DNA of 64,000 nucleotides, from positions 372,001 to 436,000 of the forward strand of contig OY843726.1 of NCBI GenBank assembly GCA_963693005.1. Direction: 5' to 3'. The stretch comes from Bodonicaedibacter sp963693005 (GTDB lineage Bacteria > Pseudomonadota > Alphaproteobacteria > UBA6184). The position numbers and the translations under genes are program-made. Each line of letters begins with the position of its first letter. Position 1 is the stretch's first letter. Of the stretch, positions 28,373-37,362 are shown one piece after another. Below the pieces are notes generated by a model, which had not been told where the DNA came from, searched no databases, and saw nothing but the letters and a program-made list of their open reading frames with translations.

Positions 28373-29206
28373 GGCATCGTCAAGTTAAGTTAGATTGAAT
28401 GTGGTATATAGGGAGATGGTGTTTAAACATAGGGCGTGTTGATGAAGTTAGTGAGTAATCCGAAGCGGTATAGGTATCCTGGATCTGTGATCAGTTGTGC
28501 GATCTGGCAGTATCATCGGTTTAATCTTAGTTATCGAGATGTTCAGGAGCAGCTTGCCTATCGAGGAATTATAGTGAGCCATGAAACGGTACGGAACTGG
28601 TGCGTGAGGTTCTCTAGATCCTTTAAGGATGTCTTGAAGAAACGAGAAGGTCGTGTATCGGATAAGTGGCATCTTGATGAAATGAGCTTACGTATCAAAG
28701 GGGAACCCTACGTTTTATGGAGAGCCGTCGATTCGAATGGCGTTGAGTTGGATGTCTTTCTACAGCGCCGTCGGAACAAAGCTTCTGCGATACGGTTCTT
28801 AAGCCGTTTGCTTAAGCATTATGACTCCCCGAGAGTGATCGTCACGGATAAGCTGAGGAGCTATATCAGACCGATTAAACAGATGTGTCCTGGTACAGAT
28901 CATAGATCCCATAAGGGACTGAATAATCGGGTTGAGAATGGACATCAGCCTACGCGACGGAAAGAGAAGACATTGATTAAGTACAAGTCCCCTCAAGGAA
29001 CCCAGACGTTGCTTTCCTTAATGGGAAAAGTCAGAAACCTCTTTGCTGTCTCAGTGAATCGCTACCGACAACCCGCACGTTTAAGAAGACGGATGTTTGT
29101 GGCCGCTAAATCCCTTTGGGATCATGCGGCCTCTAAGACTCTTTACGCCTAATTCCCAAAGCTCCATCTAACCCCTGTAACCCAACTCACTTAACTTGAC
29201 GATGCC
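28373..29206 (+). mobile_element. IS6-family element, copy 2
   Basis: 834 bp, same termini. Flanks ctacaatg and cttaaaac match neither each other nor any other copy, so a deletion or rearrangement followed insertion. With copy 1 it encloses a 597-bp gene fragment in divergent arrangement. Confidence 0.95.
28442..29152 (+). CDS. IS6-family DDE transposase (copy 2)
   Basis: 236 aa, the common version of the transposase (Asp in 'GVELDVFL'); protein identical to copies 3, 4 and 5. Confidence 0.95.
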   Translation: MKLVSNPKRYRYPGSVISCAIWQYHRFNLSYRDVQEQLAYRGIIVSHETVRNWCVRFSRSFKDVLKKREGRVSDKWHLDEMSLRIKGEPYVLWRAVDSNGVELDVFLQRRRNKASAIRFLSRLLKHYDSPRVIVTDKLRSYIRPIKQMCPGTDHRSHKGLNNRVENGHQPTRRKEKTLIKYKSPQGTQTLLSLMGKVRNLFAVSVNRYRQPARLRRRMFVAAKSLWDHAASKTLYA

Positions 29207-29406
29207 CTTAAAACCTCTGCCTGTTTAAGAGAGACCTTTTGACCTTCGGTAAGTGCAAGGGTCTGCATTCGCACCTCAGATTCTGTGGTGCGTTGAGGCG
29301 TTGCGTAGTCTTCAACGTCTGAAGCGGTGGCAGTGGGCAGGACAATACAACTCCCTAGAGCGGTAACTAAAAGCGAGTTCTTTAGAAGGGTGTAGTCGTG
29401 TTTCAT
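29207..29406 (-). pseudogene. 5' fragment of an exported protein gene cut by IS copy 2
   Basis: About 66 codons from ATG 29406 (GGGAGA upstream): signal peptide 'MKHDYTLLKNSLLVTALGSCIVLPTATAS' and a short acidic mature start, then the IS. It may be the N-terminus of the kinase-like fragment at 28372-27776, which continues on the same strand beyond the IS. No duplication confirms that, so some DNA may be missing. Confidence 0.6.
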
Positions 29407-29544
29407 GAATGCATCTCCCAATACGTCAGTTCAATATACTCTATCAATACAAGAAATAGGTACCTTAGGCTACTTATAAGCCACAGAGTGTCAAGTTTCA
29501 AGTTTAGTCGTCAAGTAACAGTAAATCACTGGGTTCTTATTCGG

Positions 29545-29940
29545 CTACACGACTGCATAATTAACCCCGATTCTTTTTTGAGAGTTGAATCGTTTTTTAA
29601 GTGTTGTTTGAAGGAGTCTCTCTCCTGTTTTTGTGTCTGCAAAGTAATAGTGTTTGAGTTGCCCTTTGGATCTGATGCGTCCATAAGAGGTGCTGATGGA
29701 TGTTTCTCCAAACAGGTTTTTTTGCATGCGGATTATGTAGTAGCGATTTATATTCATCCCAAACCTAACTGCTTTCAGAGTAATCTTCCCTTTTACATGT
29801 AATTCCAACATAGCCGTGTCTATATTTTGAGCAATAAGATTGATAGGCTTTTGAGGCACCTCTCTTTTCCCCGTATGCCGCCGCTTACACACAGACTTAT
29901 CCACCAACTCTGTGGATAAGTTGTAGAGGGGCAACCTCAT
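29545..29940 (-). CDS. WGR-like domain protein
   Basis: 131 aa. The C-terminal half has 'INRYYIIRMQKNLFGETSISTSYGRIRSKGQLKHYYF' and 'TLKKRFNSQKRIGVNY', parallel to the WGR protein at 7977-8306 ('INRFYGLRANKNLFGAWT...', '...LKRRLSYNRRLGCEY'). The two are clearly related. The N-terminal ~55 residues are basic and unique. Probably nucleic-acid binding; role unknown. Confidence 0.6.
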   Translation of the reverse strand: MRLPLYNLSTELVDKSVCKRRHTGKREVPQKPINLIAQNIDTAMLELHVKGKITLKAVRFGMNINRYYIIRMQKNLFGETSISTSYGRIRSKGQLKHYYFADTKTGERLLQTTLKKRFNSQKRIGVNYAVV

Positions 29941-30464
29941 TGAAGGGATAGGGTATGTGGTGGGTTTTTACTATATATGTAATATGATACATGGGGATTT
30001 CTGTAATATTCATGCACTTGTCTATTCACGATAGATTCGACGTGATTTATTTCTCGGAACTTTAAATCAAGACTTTATCTTTGGGGAGTTTGGGCTTGCT
30101 TGTGCGCGTGTGGGTTTTTATTCAGTGTAAGTTTTCGTGTGGTTTAATGTAAGTGCACATCTTTTTTTCGGCTAGATCATGACCTTGTCATATAGAGCTT
30201 TATGATGATTTTCACAATTCATTTGAAATAAGATCGAGAAATAAAATTTTCTAGTCTTAGCTGGTTTTCTTTCTTCATTAATAATATGAGCCATCAATTC
30301 AAGCTATCGAAGCATAAGGTTTGTAGTTTTTGCCTTGGATCGAGGTAATAAATTTTAAGGCTTTAGACGAAGTGGTGTGCGGGGGCGTCTGATGAAGATA
30401 TTTTAGAAATCAGTAGAGATAGGTGGTAGATTATTTTCTGTGTTTAAGTTAACTGGAGATGTCT
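29941..30464. other. Intergenic region of ~520 bp, no gene seen
   Basis: AT-rich, T/G-biased on the plus strand, between divergent genes. No protein-like frame, no convincing promoter. It begins next to a pair of inverted DnaA-box-like sequences inside the WGR gene (29897-29919). Confidence 0.5.
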
Positions 30465-31439
30465 ATGCATCTATGCGAAAAAGTAGGCAGATTTTTGTAT
30501 GTTCGAAGTGTTTTGATTTTAGTCTTAATGTTGGGGGGATGCCTGAAGATTAATGAAGGTGCGTTAATTACGCATCGCATAGCGCCTAAAGAAATTGATT
30601 TAGAGGCCATTGGAAAGCGGTTGCAGGCAAAAAAGTCATTAACTTTACCATTGAGTGAAACACTTTCAATGTTAGAGCAATTAAATCAATTTGAGTTAGG
30701 TAGGTTTCTTTTAAAAAACAAGGGGCTAGATGGGTTTTGGACGGCGTATGTTATTTTGCATGGCTCAAAGAGATCTGGATTGTCAGGTTTAGAAGAGTGG
30801 CTCTTAACAAACGCTCCAACTGTCAGGGCAACTCAAGAAAGATTTAGGATTTTTCAACAGGAAATGCAATCTAGGCTGAGGTCTGAAATGTCTATCGCAA
30901 CGGTTCCGTGTGGGTTGATGGATGATGTGCTTGGGTTAGATTTTTCGAGTGTTCAGAATGTTTCATTGGTGGGAATTGACTTAGATGCTAATTCACTAAG
31001 GTTGGCAAAAGAGAACGCCTTACACCAGGGTGGTTATGACAAAGTTAAGTTGTTGCGGCGTGATGCTTGGAATATAGGAGAGTCTGAGACCTATGATGTA
31101 GTGATGAGCAATGGCTTAAATATTTATGAGCCTAATCCAGAGCGTGTGGTTGCCTTATATAAGCAATTGAACAAGACTCTAAAGAAGGGGGGAGTTTTGA
31201 TTATTAGTTTTCTAACTCCTCCCCCCGGGCTGTCGTCGGAGTCTACGTGGAAAAATGTTAATCAGTTAGATGCTTTGAAGCAAAAGGCAATTTTTAGTGA
31301 TATTGTTGAGGCAGGCTTTAGGGTGTTTCGTACAGAAGCAGAGATGAGGAGGCATCTGGGTGATGCTGGTTTTGATGTAGTTAAAGTTGTCTATGATTCT
31401 CAAGGGATTTTCCCGATGGTAGTTGCTATAAAGAGATAG
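30465..31439 (+). CDS. Lipoprotein-type class I SAM methyltransferase
   Basis: 324 aa. N-terminal lipoprotein signal 'FLYVRSVLILVLMLGGC' (lipobox LGGC). After a helical domain (~40-135), a Rossmann methyltransferase follows: 'SIATVPCGLMDDVLGLDF' in the place of motif I, 'LVGIDLDANSLRLAKENA', 'YDVVMSNGLNIYEPN', 'LKKGGVLIISFLTPP'. The PCG motif I is as in a family of bacterial methyltransferases in intracellular bacteria (recollection, not checked). ATG 30465 has GGAG at the right distance; ATG 30459 is too close. A surface-anchored methyltransferase is unusual. Confidence 0.7.
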   Translation: MHLCEKVGRFLYVRSVLILVLMLGGCLKINEGALITHRIAPKEIDLEAIGKRLQAKKSLTLPLSETLSMLEQLNQFELGRFLLKNKGLDGFWTAYVILHGSKRSGLSGLEEWLLTNAPTVRATQERFRIFQQEMQSRLRSEMSIATVPCGLMDDVLGLDFSSVQNVSLVGIDLDANSLRLAKENALHQGGYDKVKLLRRDAWNIGESETYDVVMSNGLNIYEPNPERVVALYKQLNKTLKKGGVLIISFLTPPPGLSSESTWKNVNQLDALKQKAIFSDIVEAGFRVFRTEAEMRRHLGDAGFDVVKVVYDSQGIFPMVVAIKR

Positions 31440-31577
31440 AAATTACTTAACTGTTTTTTTTTGAGTAAAACGCAAGTGAATTGACCATGTTCTTGAAGTC
31501 AATTTTTGGAAATATTTTAATTTATTTTTGATGTTAACTATAGTAGTTTCATGTGTAAATAATGTAGGAGAGTGCAG

Positions 31578-32017
31578 ATGAAATACATAGTGAGTTTCAT
31601 CATTGTTATAACGATGAATAGCTTTTAGGTGAAAAGTTGCAGGCGTCGAGTGGGGAACTTCATGAAGTGGAGATAGACAAAAGCGCCCCTGCCTCAGCGA
31701 GCTCAGAGTTGAGTGATAGTGTCAGCCTACATAAGTTGAAGGTTAAGATGTTTCAGGTAAGAGATAATGTTGTGCAAAATTCGGGACTTCTTGATGGTGG
31801 GGAGCCTTTAGTTATGGCGTTGTTAATGCAGGCCCATGATATTCTAAAGAGAGTTGAAAGCAGTAGGTTTGATAAAGTAGCTTCTTTAGGCGCGATAGAT
31901 TTTGCTGAGAAAACTTTTGATTTGGCAGTTGAAAGTCGGCATTACCAAGCAGAGGGTTTACCAGACTGTTTTGTAGAAATTCCCAAGCGAATAACGAGGC
32001 TGAGGTCACCGTTGTAG
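31578..32017 (+). pseudogene. Frameshifted small exported-protein gene
   Basis: A strong GGAGAG precedes ATG 31578, which starts a signal peptide 'MKYIVSFIIVITMNSF' and then meets TAG. The 126-codon frame that follows (from TTG 31637, in another phase) has no SD. Adding one T to the T4 run at 31622-31625 joins them as '...MNSFLGEKLQASSGEL...'. Mature part is Ser/Glu-rich then helical; no known domain. Slippage pseudogene or under-called homopolymer. Confidence 0.55.
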
Positions 32018-32132
32018 CCGCTGTACAGTGTGGAAGGTGATCAAAATAAAGGCGTATCTTCCCTGTTTATCATGAGATCTGGAAAATTCAGCCCCCCCTA
32101 GTTACGTTTGATGTCGATGGCGTTAAACTTAA

Positions 32133-32161
32133 TTGATCTTTCCTATAAAAACTTGTATATT
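32133..32161 (+). promoter_or_regulatory. Promoter of ssrA
   Basis: TTGATC, 17-bp spacer, TATATT; predicted start about 32168, at the beginning of the acceptor piece. Confidence 0.65.
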
Positions 32162-32167
32162 GAATGC

Positions 32168-32490
32168 GTTGGTCTAGGCCAACTATGATGATAAATGGAG
32201 TGCGGAATAAGTGGAGCGGACCCGGGGGCGGTACCCGGCGCCTCCACCAATTTTTTGGTGGGTGACTTATGGGGGCGAAATAGGATCGACGCACATAGTA
32301 AAGGCATGATCTTTCATTCGGTATTGTATCCACCGTTATCGGGCTGATTTTATAGATGCCACAACTAAAACGGCAACTCGTCGCTTAACAGCTGCTCGTG
32401 CAACGCGCACGTGTCACGCGAACAGCAATCAAGTACTTGCTCTTACAGGTACTTGCTAGTTAAGTGATGGCGGCTTGGGGGCGCCGGGCA
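32168..32490 (+). ncRNA. ssrA: Circularly permuted two-piece tmRNA
   Basis: The 3' tRNA-like piece comes first: T-arm CCGGG-GGCGGTA-CCCGG, then CGCCTCC and ACCA ending at 32249. After ~21 bases the 5' piece starts at 32271 with GGGGGCGAAATAGGATCGACG. GGGGGCG (32271-32277) pairs with CGCCTCC (32238-32244) to form the acceptor stem, which proves the permutation. Such genes are typical of alphaproteobacteria. The tag is unclear: the only short open frame ending at a stop in the expected place is 32356-32388, ending in Val-Ala-TAA; the usual Ala-Asn-Asp start is not seen. Outer limits are approximate. sspB follows directly. Confidence 0.88.
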
Positions 32491-32525
32491 ACAGAAGCCC
32501 CTCATTAATAAAAAAAAGGTGCACA

Positions 32526-32993
32526 GTGTCCTTAATTAATTACGATCAATTGATCAAAGATAGTTTGAAGTCAGTGGTGATGCGCTCATTAGAGCATGCA
32601 GCGGAGCATGGTTTGTTTGGGGAGCAACATTTTTATATTACCTTTAGAACAGACTTTAAAGGGGTTGAAATACCTGATTATTTGTTGCAGGAATACCCAG
32701 AAGAATTAACGATTGTTTTAGAAAATCAATTTTGGAATTTAAAGATTTTTGAAACTTACTTTACTGTATCTTTGAACTTTAACACACGAGTTGAAGATAT
32801 AGTGGTTCCATTCGATTCAGTGTTAGAGTTTTCAGACCCTTCTGAAGATTTTGTGCTTCAGTTTGACTCTGATGAGCCTGGACTTGAGTTAGGGGCTGGG
32901 GAAACTGAAAGTTTAGAGGCTGTGGTTGATGAAGTTTCTGAAGACAACAAGGTGGTGTCATTAGAGACGTTTAGAAAAAATAAGGAAGGATAA
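32526..32993 (+). CDS. sspB: ClpXP adaptor SspB (alphaproteobacterial type)
   Basis: 155 aa. Folded domain ~1-110 ('HFYITFRTDFKGVEIPDYLLQEYPEELTIVLENQFWNL...FEVTLNF'-like), acidic linker, then the C-terminal ClpX-binding tail 'VVSLETFRKN'. It tethers ssrA-tagged proteins to ClpXP, and it sits right after ssrA. GTG 32526 with AAAGG upstream is the start; a longer frame would run back into the tmRNA. Confidence 0.88.
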   Translation: MSLINYDQLIKDSLKSVVMRSLEHAAEHGLFGEQHFYITFRTDFKGVEIPDYLLQEYPEELTIVLENQFWNLKIFETYFTVSLNFNTRVEDIVVPFDSVLEFSDPSEDFVLQFDSDEPGLELGAGETESLEAVVDEVSEDNKVVSLETFRKNKEG

Positions 32994-32999
32994 TCAGCG

Positions 33000-34106
33000 A
33001 TGGATAAGCGGCAGTTAAGACCATATCTATATGCGGTGATTGCAGTTTTAGTATTAATTATATTGGGGATAGTTGTTCGCCAATATAATAAGGGTGGCGA
33101 GATTGAAGTATTTGATCGCGTGAAATATGTAGAGGTGACACCAGTTTCGGTAGGAAAATTGCTTCGTAAAGCAAATGCCATTGGTAAGTTGGTGGCGAAT
33201 CAGTCTGTCGTTATTAAAACAGAGATGCCAGGCCGAATTTCAAAAATTCATTTTAAAGATGCTCAAGCAGTAAGTGCGGGAGATCCGATAGTAGAATTTG
33301 ATAGTGAGCAATTGCGATTGGAAGCTACGCAGGCGCGAGCTAAGGCGTCTCAGTACGCTCAGTTATATCAACGTAGTTCTGAGTTGTTTCAGAAGAAATT
33401 AATTAGCAGTTCAGAATATGAAAAAGCAAAAGCAGAGTATGAACAAACTAAAGCTCAGGCAGAAGAAAAAGACTTACTTGTCCGAAAAAGCATTATTCGA
33501 GCACCTTTTGATGGAGTGTTAGGAATTCGTGAGAAAGATATTAGTCAGGGCGCCTATGTGAATCAAAACATTGAAATTGTCTCATTGGTCGATTCAGACC
33601 CAATGTTGGTTGATTTTAATGTTTCGGGTGTGTATGCAGGAAGCTTAAAAGCAGGACAATTGTTGCAAATTTCAATTGATGGGACAAGTTTGATGAATTT
33701 GCAGGCAAAAATCGATGCTATCGATGCTCGGGTAGATGAGTCAGGAAATACGTTGCGTGTTCGTGGGGCAGTGCCTAATAAAGGTGGAGAGCTAAAGCCG
33801 GGTATGTTTTCTCAGGTGTTGGTGGTGATTGGCGAAGTTCCTAATGCGATTCAAGTTCCTGAATCTGCGGTTGAACGAAACGGAAATCAAAGCTATGTGT
33901 ATCGAGTAACTAAAGTAAATGGAAGTTCTGCTGTCGCAGCAATTTCTCCAGTTGTCCTTGGTTTGCGCCAAAATGGAATGGTCGAAATATTGCAGGGGCT
34001 AGAGCCAAAAGATATTGTTGTTGTAGGCGGACATACGGGGCTGCATGATGGAATGGAAGTTCGCATTCAGCGTAACTCAGCCGCACCAGCAACGGCAGGA
34101 AAATAG
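33000..34106 (+). CDS. RND efflux periplasmic adaptor (membrane fusion protein)
   Basis: 368 aa. N-terminal TM (~8-27), lipoyl half-motifs 'GRISKIHFKDAQAVSAGDPIVEFD', a coiled-coil hairpin (~95-150), second lipoyl 'IIRAPFDGVLGIREKDISQGAYV', beta-barrel. Bridges the pump encoded downstream to an outer-membrane channel (no tolC here). Starts 6 bp after sspB. Confidence 0.92.
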   Translation: MDKRQLRPYLYAVIAVLVLIILGIVVRQYNKGGEIEVFDRVKYVEVTPVSVGKLLRKANAIGKLVANQSVVIKTEMPGRISKIHFKDAQAVSAGDPIVEFDSEQLRLEATQARAKASQYAQLYQRSSELFQKKLISSSEYEKAKAEYEQTKAQAEEKDLLVRKSIIRAPFDGVLGIREKDISQGAYVNQNIEIVSLVDSDPMLVDFNVSGVYAGSLKAGQLLQISIDGTSLMNLQAKIDAIDARVDESGNTLRVRGAVPNKGGELKPGMFSQVLVVIGEVPNAIQVPESAVERNGNQSYVYRVTKVNGSSAVAAISPVVLGLRQNGMVEILQGLEPKDIVVVGGHTGLHDGMEVRIQRNSAAPATAGK

Positions 34107-34150
34107 AACTATGGAACTGTTAGGTTGACTAACAAAAAAAGGTTAAAACT

Positions 34151-37100
34151 ATGAAGATATCAGAGATTTGTATTAAACGGCCGGTTTTTTCGATCGTTGT
34201 AAACTTAGTCTTGGTCTTGGTGGGGTTAGTGGCGTTCTCTCGCTTGCCAATTAATGAATATCCAAAGTTTGAGCGACCAACATTAAGTATTGAAACAGAG
34301 TTTCACGGTGCAGGTCCTGAGATTGTCGAAAATACGATCACAAAAACATTAGAAGAAGAGCTTGCTAAAATTGAGGGGTTAGACTTCCTAACATCGACTA
34401 GCATGCGTGGAAAAAGCAATGTGTTTTTGCACTTTAATATGGACCGCTCTTTGGATGCAGCAGCCACGGATGTTTTGTTTAAAGTAGCAAGAATTAGAAG
34501 TCAACTTCCTACAGACGTTCGAGATCCGGTTATGATTAAGTCGGATGCGAATGCAAGCCCTGTGATGTATTTGGCATTGAACAGTTCTAGTAGGACAGAA
34601 ACTGACTTGGCGGATTATGCTCGTCGATACTTAGAAAATCCGTTAGGTAATATTAGTGGGGTATCTAAGGTTGAGGTGTTAGGTGGTGGGCAGTTTGTTT
34701 TACGTATTTGGTTAGATCCTAAAAAATTAGCTGCACATAGTTTGAATGCCCTAGATGTGTACAATGAAATCCGCAAACAAAATGTAGAACGCCCGGGAGG
34801 AAGTATTGTTGGAGGAGAGCGTCAATTTAACGTTTCAACTACAGCAAAAATACGCAGTCCGGAAGAATTCAACCAATTAATTATTGCCAATAAGAATGGT
34901 AAGTTCATTCGTTTAGAAGAGGTTGGTCATGCAGTAGTTGGCAGTCAGGAAGAAACTACCTCTTTCGTGTTTAATGGTAAGAAAGCGATTGCGCTAATTA
35001 TTTATAAAAAATCCGAAGGTAGTCCTATTGCTGTTGCGGATTTAATGAAAAAAGAGTTGCCTAAAATTCAAGAGCGTTTGCCGAGTGATATGAGTTTGAA
35101 GGTTGCGTATGACGGTACGACGTTTATTGAAGTTGCTATTGCTGAGGTGTATGAAACAATTATTATTGCAGTAATATTAGTATTACTGGTGGTATTTGGT
35201 TTTATAGGTTCTTGGCGGGCATCATTTATACCGATGGTAACTATTCCGATTTCTTTGATTGGTACGTGCATCTTAATTTATATTTGGGGGTTCTCGATCA
35301 ATATTTTAACCTTGTTAGCTATGGTACTGGCAGTAGGACTAGTGGTTGATGATGCAATTGTCGTGTTAGAGAATATTTACAGATATATTGAAGAGGGAAT
35401 GTCTCCGGTTAAGGCAGCGCTAAAAGGGAGTAAAGAAATTGGATTTGCGGTAATTGCAATGACCATAACTTTGGCAGCAGTGTATGCTCCTTTGTCTTTA
35501 GCTCAAGGCGTGACTGGGCAGTTATTTAAAGAGTTTGCTTTAACGTTAGCTGGGTCGGTTATATTGTCAGGTTTTGTGGCATTGACGTTATCTCCTATGA
35601 TGTGTTCGCGTTTGTTGCTTTCTCACTCAGAAGAAGAGAGACGTTTAAAGACTTCTTTTTTCGGTCGTATTTTCACAAAAATTTCATACGCGTTGAAAGC
35701 TATGGATAATGAATATGCAAAGCTTTTGAAATTTTCTTTAAATCATAGAATTGTTGTGATTTTGATTGGGCTGGCCTTTACTGGTGCATCTTGGGGCTTG
35801 ATGACTAACTTTTTGCCATCGAAGTTTGTACCTGAAGAAGATAGAGGTATTATTCGCGGAAAAGGTGATGGAACAAAGGGGTTGACGCTAGATGCTTTGG
35901 ATCGCTATGTTACCCAGTTAGACACAATTCTAGATAATAATCCAGATATTGAAAACCGCTTACTAATGGTAAAAATGCCTGAAGTAACGGTAATTTCTTC
36001 GCTAAAACCATGGGAGCTCCGGAAGCGCTCAAGCCATGATATTTTAAAACAAATTAATCCTGAATTGAAGAAAGTAGTAGGGTTGGGAATTACTTTGCAT
36101 AACCAGCGATCATTTGGTGGTGGGGGCAAAGAAGATGGATCTATGACGTTTGTTTTGCAATCTATGAAGCCTATGGCCGAAATTATCGCGACATCGCGTA
36201 AACTACTGCAAGGATTTTCAGACTTGCAAAATGATATAGATTTTCGGTTTTACTTACCTGTAAATATGCAAGATTTTAACGTAAGTGTTAACCGTGATGT
36301 TGCATCATATGTAGGGATTTCTGCAGAAGATATAGCGACAACAATGGAAATATTTACCAAAGGCAAGAAGGCAGGGAACTACATGCCTCAGGGAGATACC
36401 AAAGAGTATGACATTATGGTTGGAGTTGAGAAAGAGTTTCGCAGGTCTCCCTCTGACTTATCCGATGTTTATATGCGAGTGCAAAAACGAAACGAGGATA
36501 AAACTGTTCCACTGAATCAGTTGATTAAAGTTGATGAACGATTGGCACCAACGCAAATTGAGCATTATAATCGTATGCGTAATATTTTGTTTGTGGGAGA
36601 TTTGAGCTCAAAGGTCTCAGTTGGTAGCGCGGTGCAAACAGTAAAGAGCGTAGCAAATCAAACAGTTAGCAAAGATTATATTGTTGAGTTTACTGGAGAA
36701 ACGCGGAAATTTTTGCAAGAATCAAACAATATGTTGTTTGTGTTTGGTTTGGCACTATTGTTCATTTATTTAGTTTTAGCGGCTCAATTTGAAAGCTTTA
36801 TTGATCCGTTAATTATTTTGTTTAGTGTACCTTTGTCGCTTGCCGGTGCGGTTATTACGTTGCTATTAATTAAAGATGGTAGCATGAACATCTTTACTCA
36901 AATAGGGATGGTTACGTTGATTGGCTTAATAACAAAGCATGGTATTTTGATTGTTGATTTTGCTAACGCGCTGCAAGCAAAAGGAAAAACTGCAATGGAA
37001 TCAGTGGCCGAGGCTTGTCGTTTGCGGTTGCGACCGATTTTAATGACAACTGGGGCAATGATTTTTGGATCAGTCCCACTTGCATTAGCATCTGGGGCAG

Positions 37101-37243
37101 GTTCTGAAATCCGCAGTAATGTTGGTTGGGTAATCGTGGGAGGGATGGCTTTTGGAACCTTGTTTACATTGTTTGTGGTTCCATCGGTGTATACTTATTT
37201 AAGTCGCAAACGATCTGTTCACCCAGATTTGCAAAATGTATAA
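34151..37243 (+). CDS. RND multidrug efflux pump, AcrB/MexB-like
   Basis: 1030 aa, normal HAE1 length. N-terminal 'MKISEICIKRPVFSIVVNLVLVLVG', two large periplasmic loops, 12 TM segments, and the proton-relay pair in TM4 'VGLVVDDAIVVLENIYRY' (DD). TM11-12 region 'GSEIRSNVGWVIVGGMAFGTLFTLFVVPSVYTYL'. Exports drugs, bile salts or fatty acids by proton antiport. Forms a unit with the adaptor upstream and ends at a clear terminator. Confidence 0.95.
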   Translation: MKISEICIKRPVFSIVVNLVLVLVGLVAFSRLPINEYPKFERPTLSIETEFHGAGPEIVENTITKTLEEELAKIEGLDFLTSTSMRGKSNVFLHFNMDRSLDAAATDVLFKVARIRSQLPTDVRDPVMIKSDANASPVMYLALNSSSRTETDLADYARRYLENPLGNISGVSKVEVLGGGQFVLRIWLDPKKLAAHSLNALDVYNEIRKQNVERPGGSIVGGERQFNVSTTAKIRSPEEFNQLIIANKNGKFIRLEEVGHAVVGSQEETTSFVFNGKKAIALIIYKKSEGSPIAVADLMKKELPKIQERLPSDMSLKVAYDGTTFIEVAIAEVYETIIIAVILVLLVVFGFIGSWRASFIPMVTIPISLIGTCILIYIWGFSINILTLLAMVLAVGLVVDDAIVVLENIYRYIEEGMSPVKAALKGSKEIGFAVIAMTITLAAVYAPLSLAQGVTGQLFKEFALTLAGSVILSGFVALTLSPMMCSRLLLSHSEEERRLKTSFFGRIFTKISYALKAMDNEYAKLLKFSLNHRIVVILIGLAFTGASWGLMTNFLPSKFVPEEDRGIIRGKGDGTKGLTLDALDRYVTQLDTILDNNPDIENRLLMVKMPEVTVISSLKPWELRKRSSHDILKQINPELKKVVGLGITLHNQRSFGGGGKEDGSMTFVLQSMKPMAEIIATSRKLLQGFSDLQNDIDFRFYLPVNMQDFNVSVNRDVASYVGISAEDIATTMEIFTKGKKAGNYMPQGDTKEYDIMVGVEKEFRRSPSDLSDVYMRVQKRNEDKTVPLNQLIKVDERLAPTQIEHYNRMRNILFVGDLSSKVSVGSAVQTVKSVANQTVSKDYIVEFTGETRKFLQESNNMLFVFGLALLFIYLVLAAQFESFIDPLIILFSVPLSLAGAVITLLLIKDGSMNIFTQIGMVTLIGLITKHGILIVDFANALQAKGKTAMESVAEACRLRLRPILMTTGAMIFGSVPLALASGAGSEIRSNVGWVIVGGMAFGTLFTLFVVPSVYTYLSRKRSVHPDLQNV

Positions 37244-37250
37244 TTTATAT

Positions 37251-37276
37251 AACACCTCTTCGGAGGTGTTTTTTTT
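37251..37276 (+). terminator. Terminator of the RND operon
   Basis: AACACCTC-TTCG-GAGGTGTT followed by seven or more T; a perfect 8-bp stem with a TTCG tetraloop. Confidence 0.95.
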
Positions 37277-37362
37277 AAGCTGCAGTCAGAAATATAAAAA
37301 CGATAATCTGATGAATAATAATGACCCAATGCTGGAGGGGGTCTTAAAAATAGGAAAACAAC

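Noticed and set aside
26942..29206. Composite transposon IS1-fragment-IS2 carrying cargo
   Set aside because: The outer flanks (tgcgttta and cttaaaac) do not match and the cargo is only a truncated gene fragment; it looks like independent insertions with rearrangement.
29897..30464. Possible replication origin: inverted DnaA-box-like pair (TTATCCACC / TGTGGATAA) beside a 520-bp AT-rich gap where the strand skew changes sign
   Set aside because: Only two boxes, both inside the WGR-like coding frame; no usual origin neighbours; and the skew change is better explained by the IS-mediated inversions, since it reverses again at IS copy 4.
31578..31650. Programmed -1 frameshift joining the signal peptide to the 126-codon frame
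   Set aside because: No standard X XXY YYZ slippery heptamer or downstream pseudoknot seen; loss of one T is simpler.
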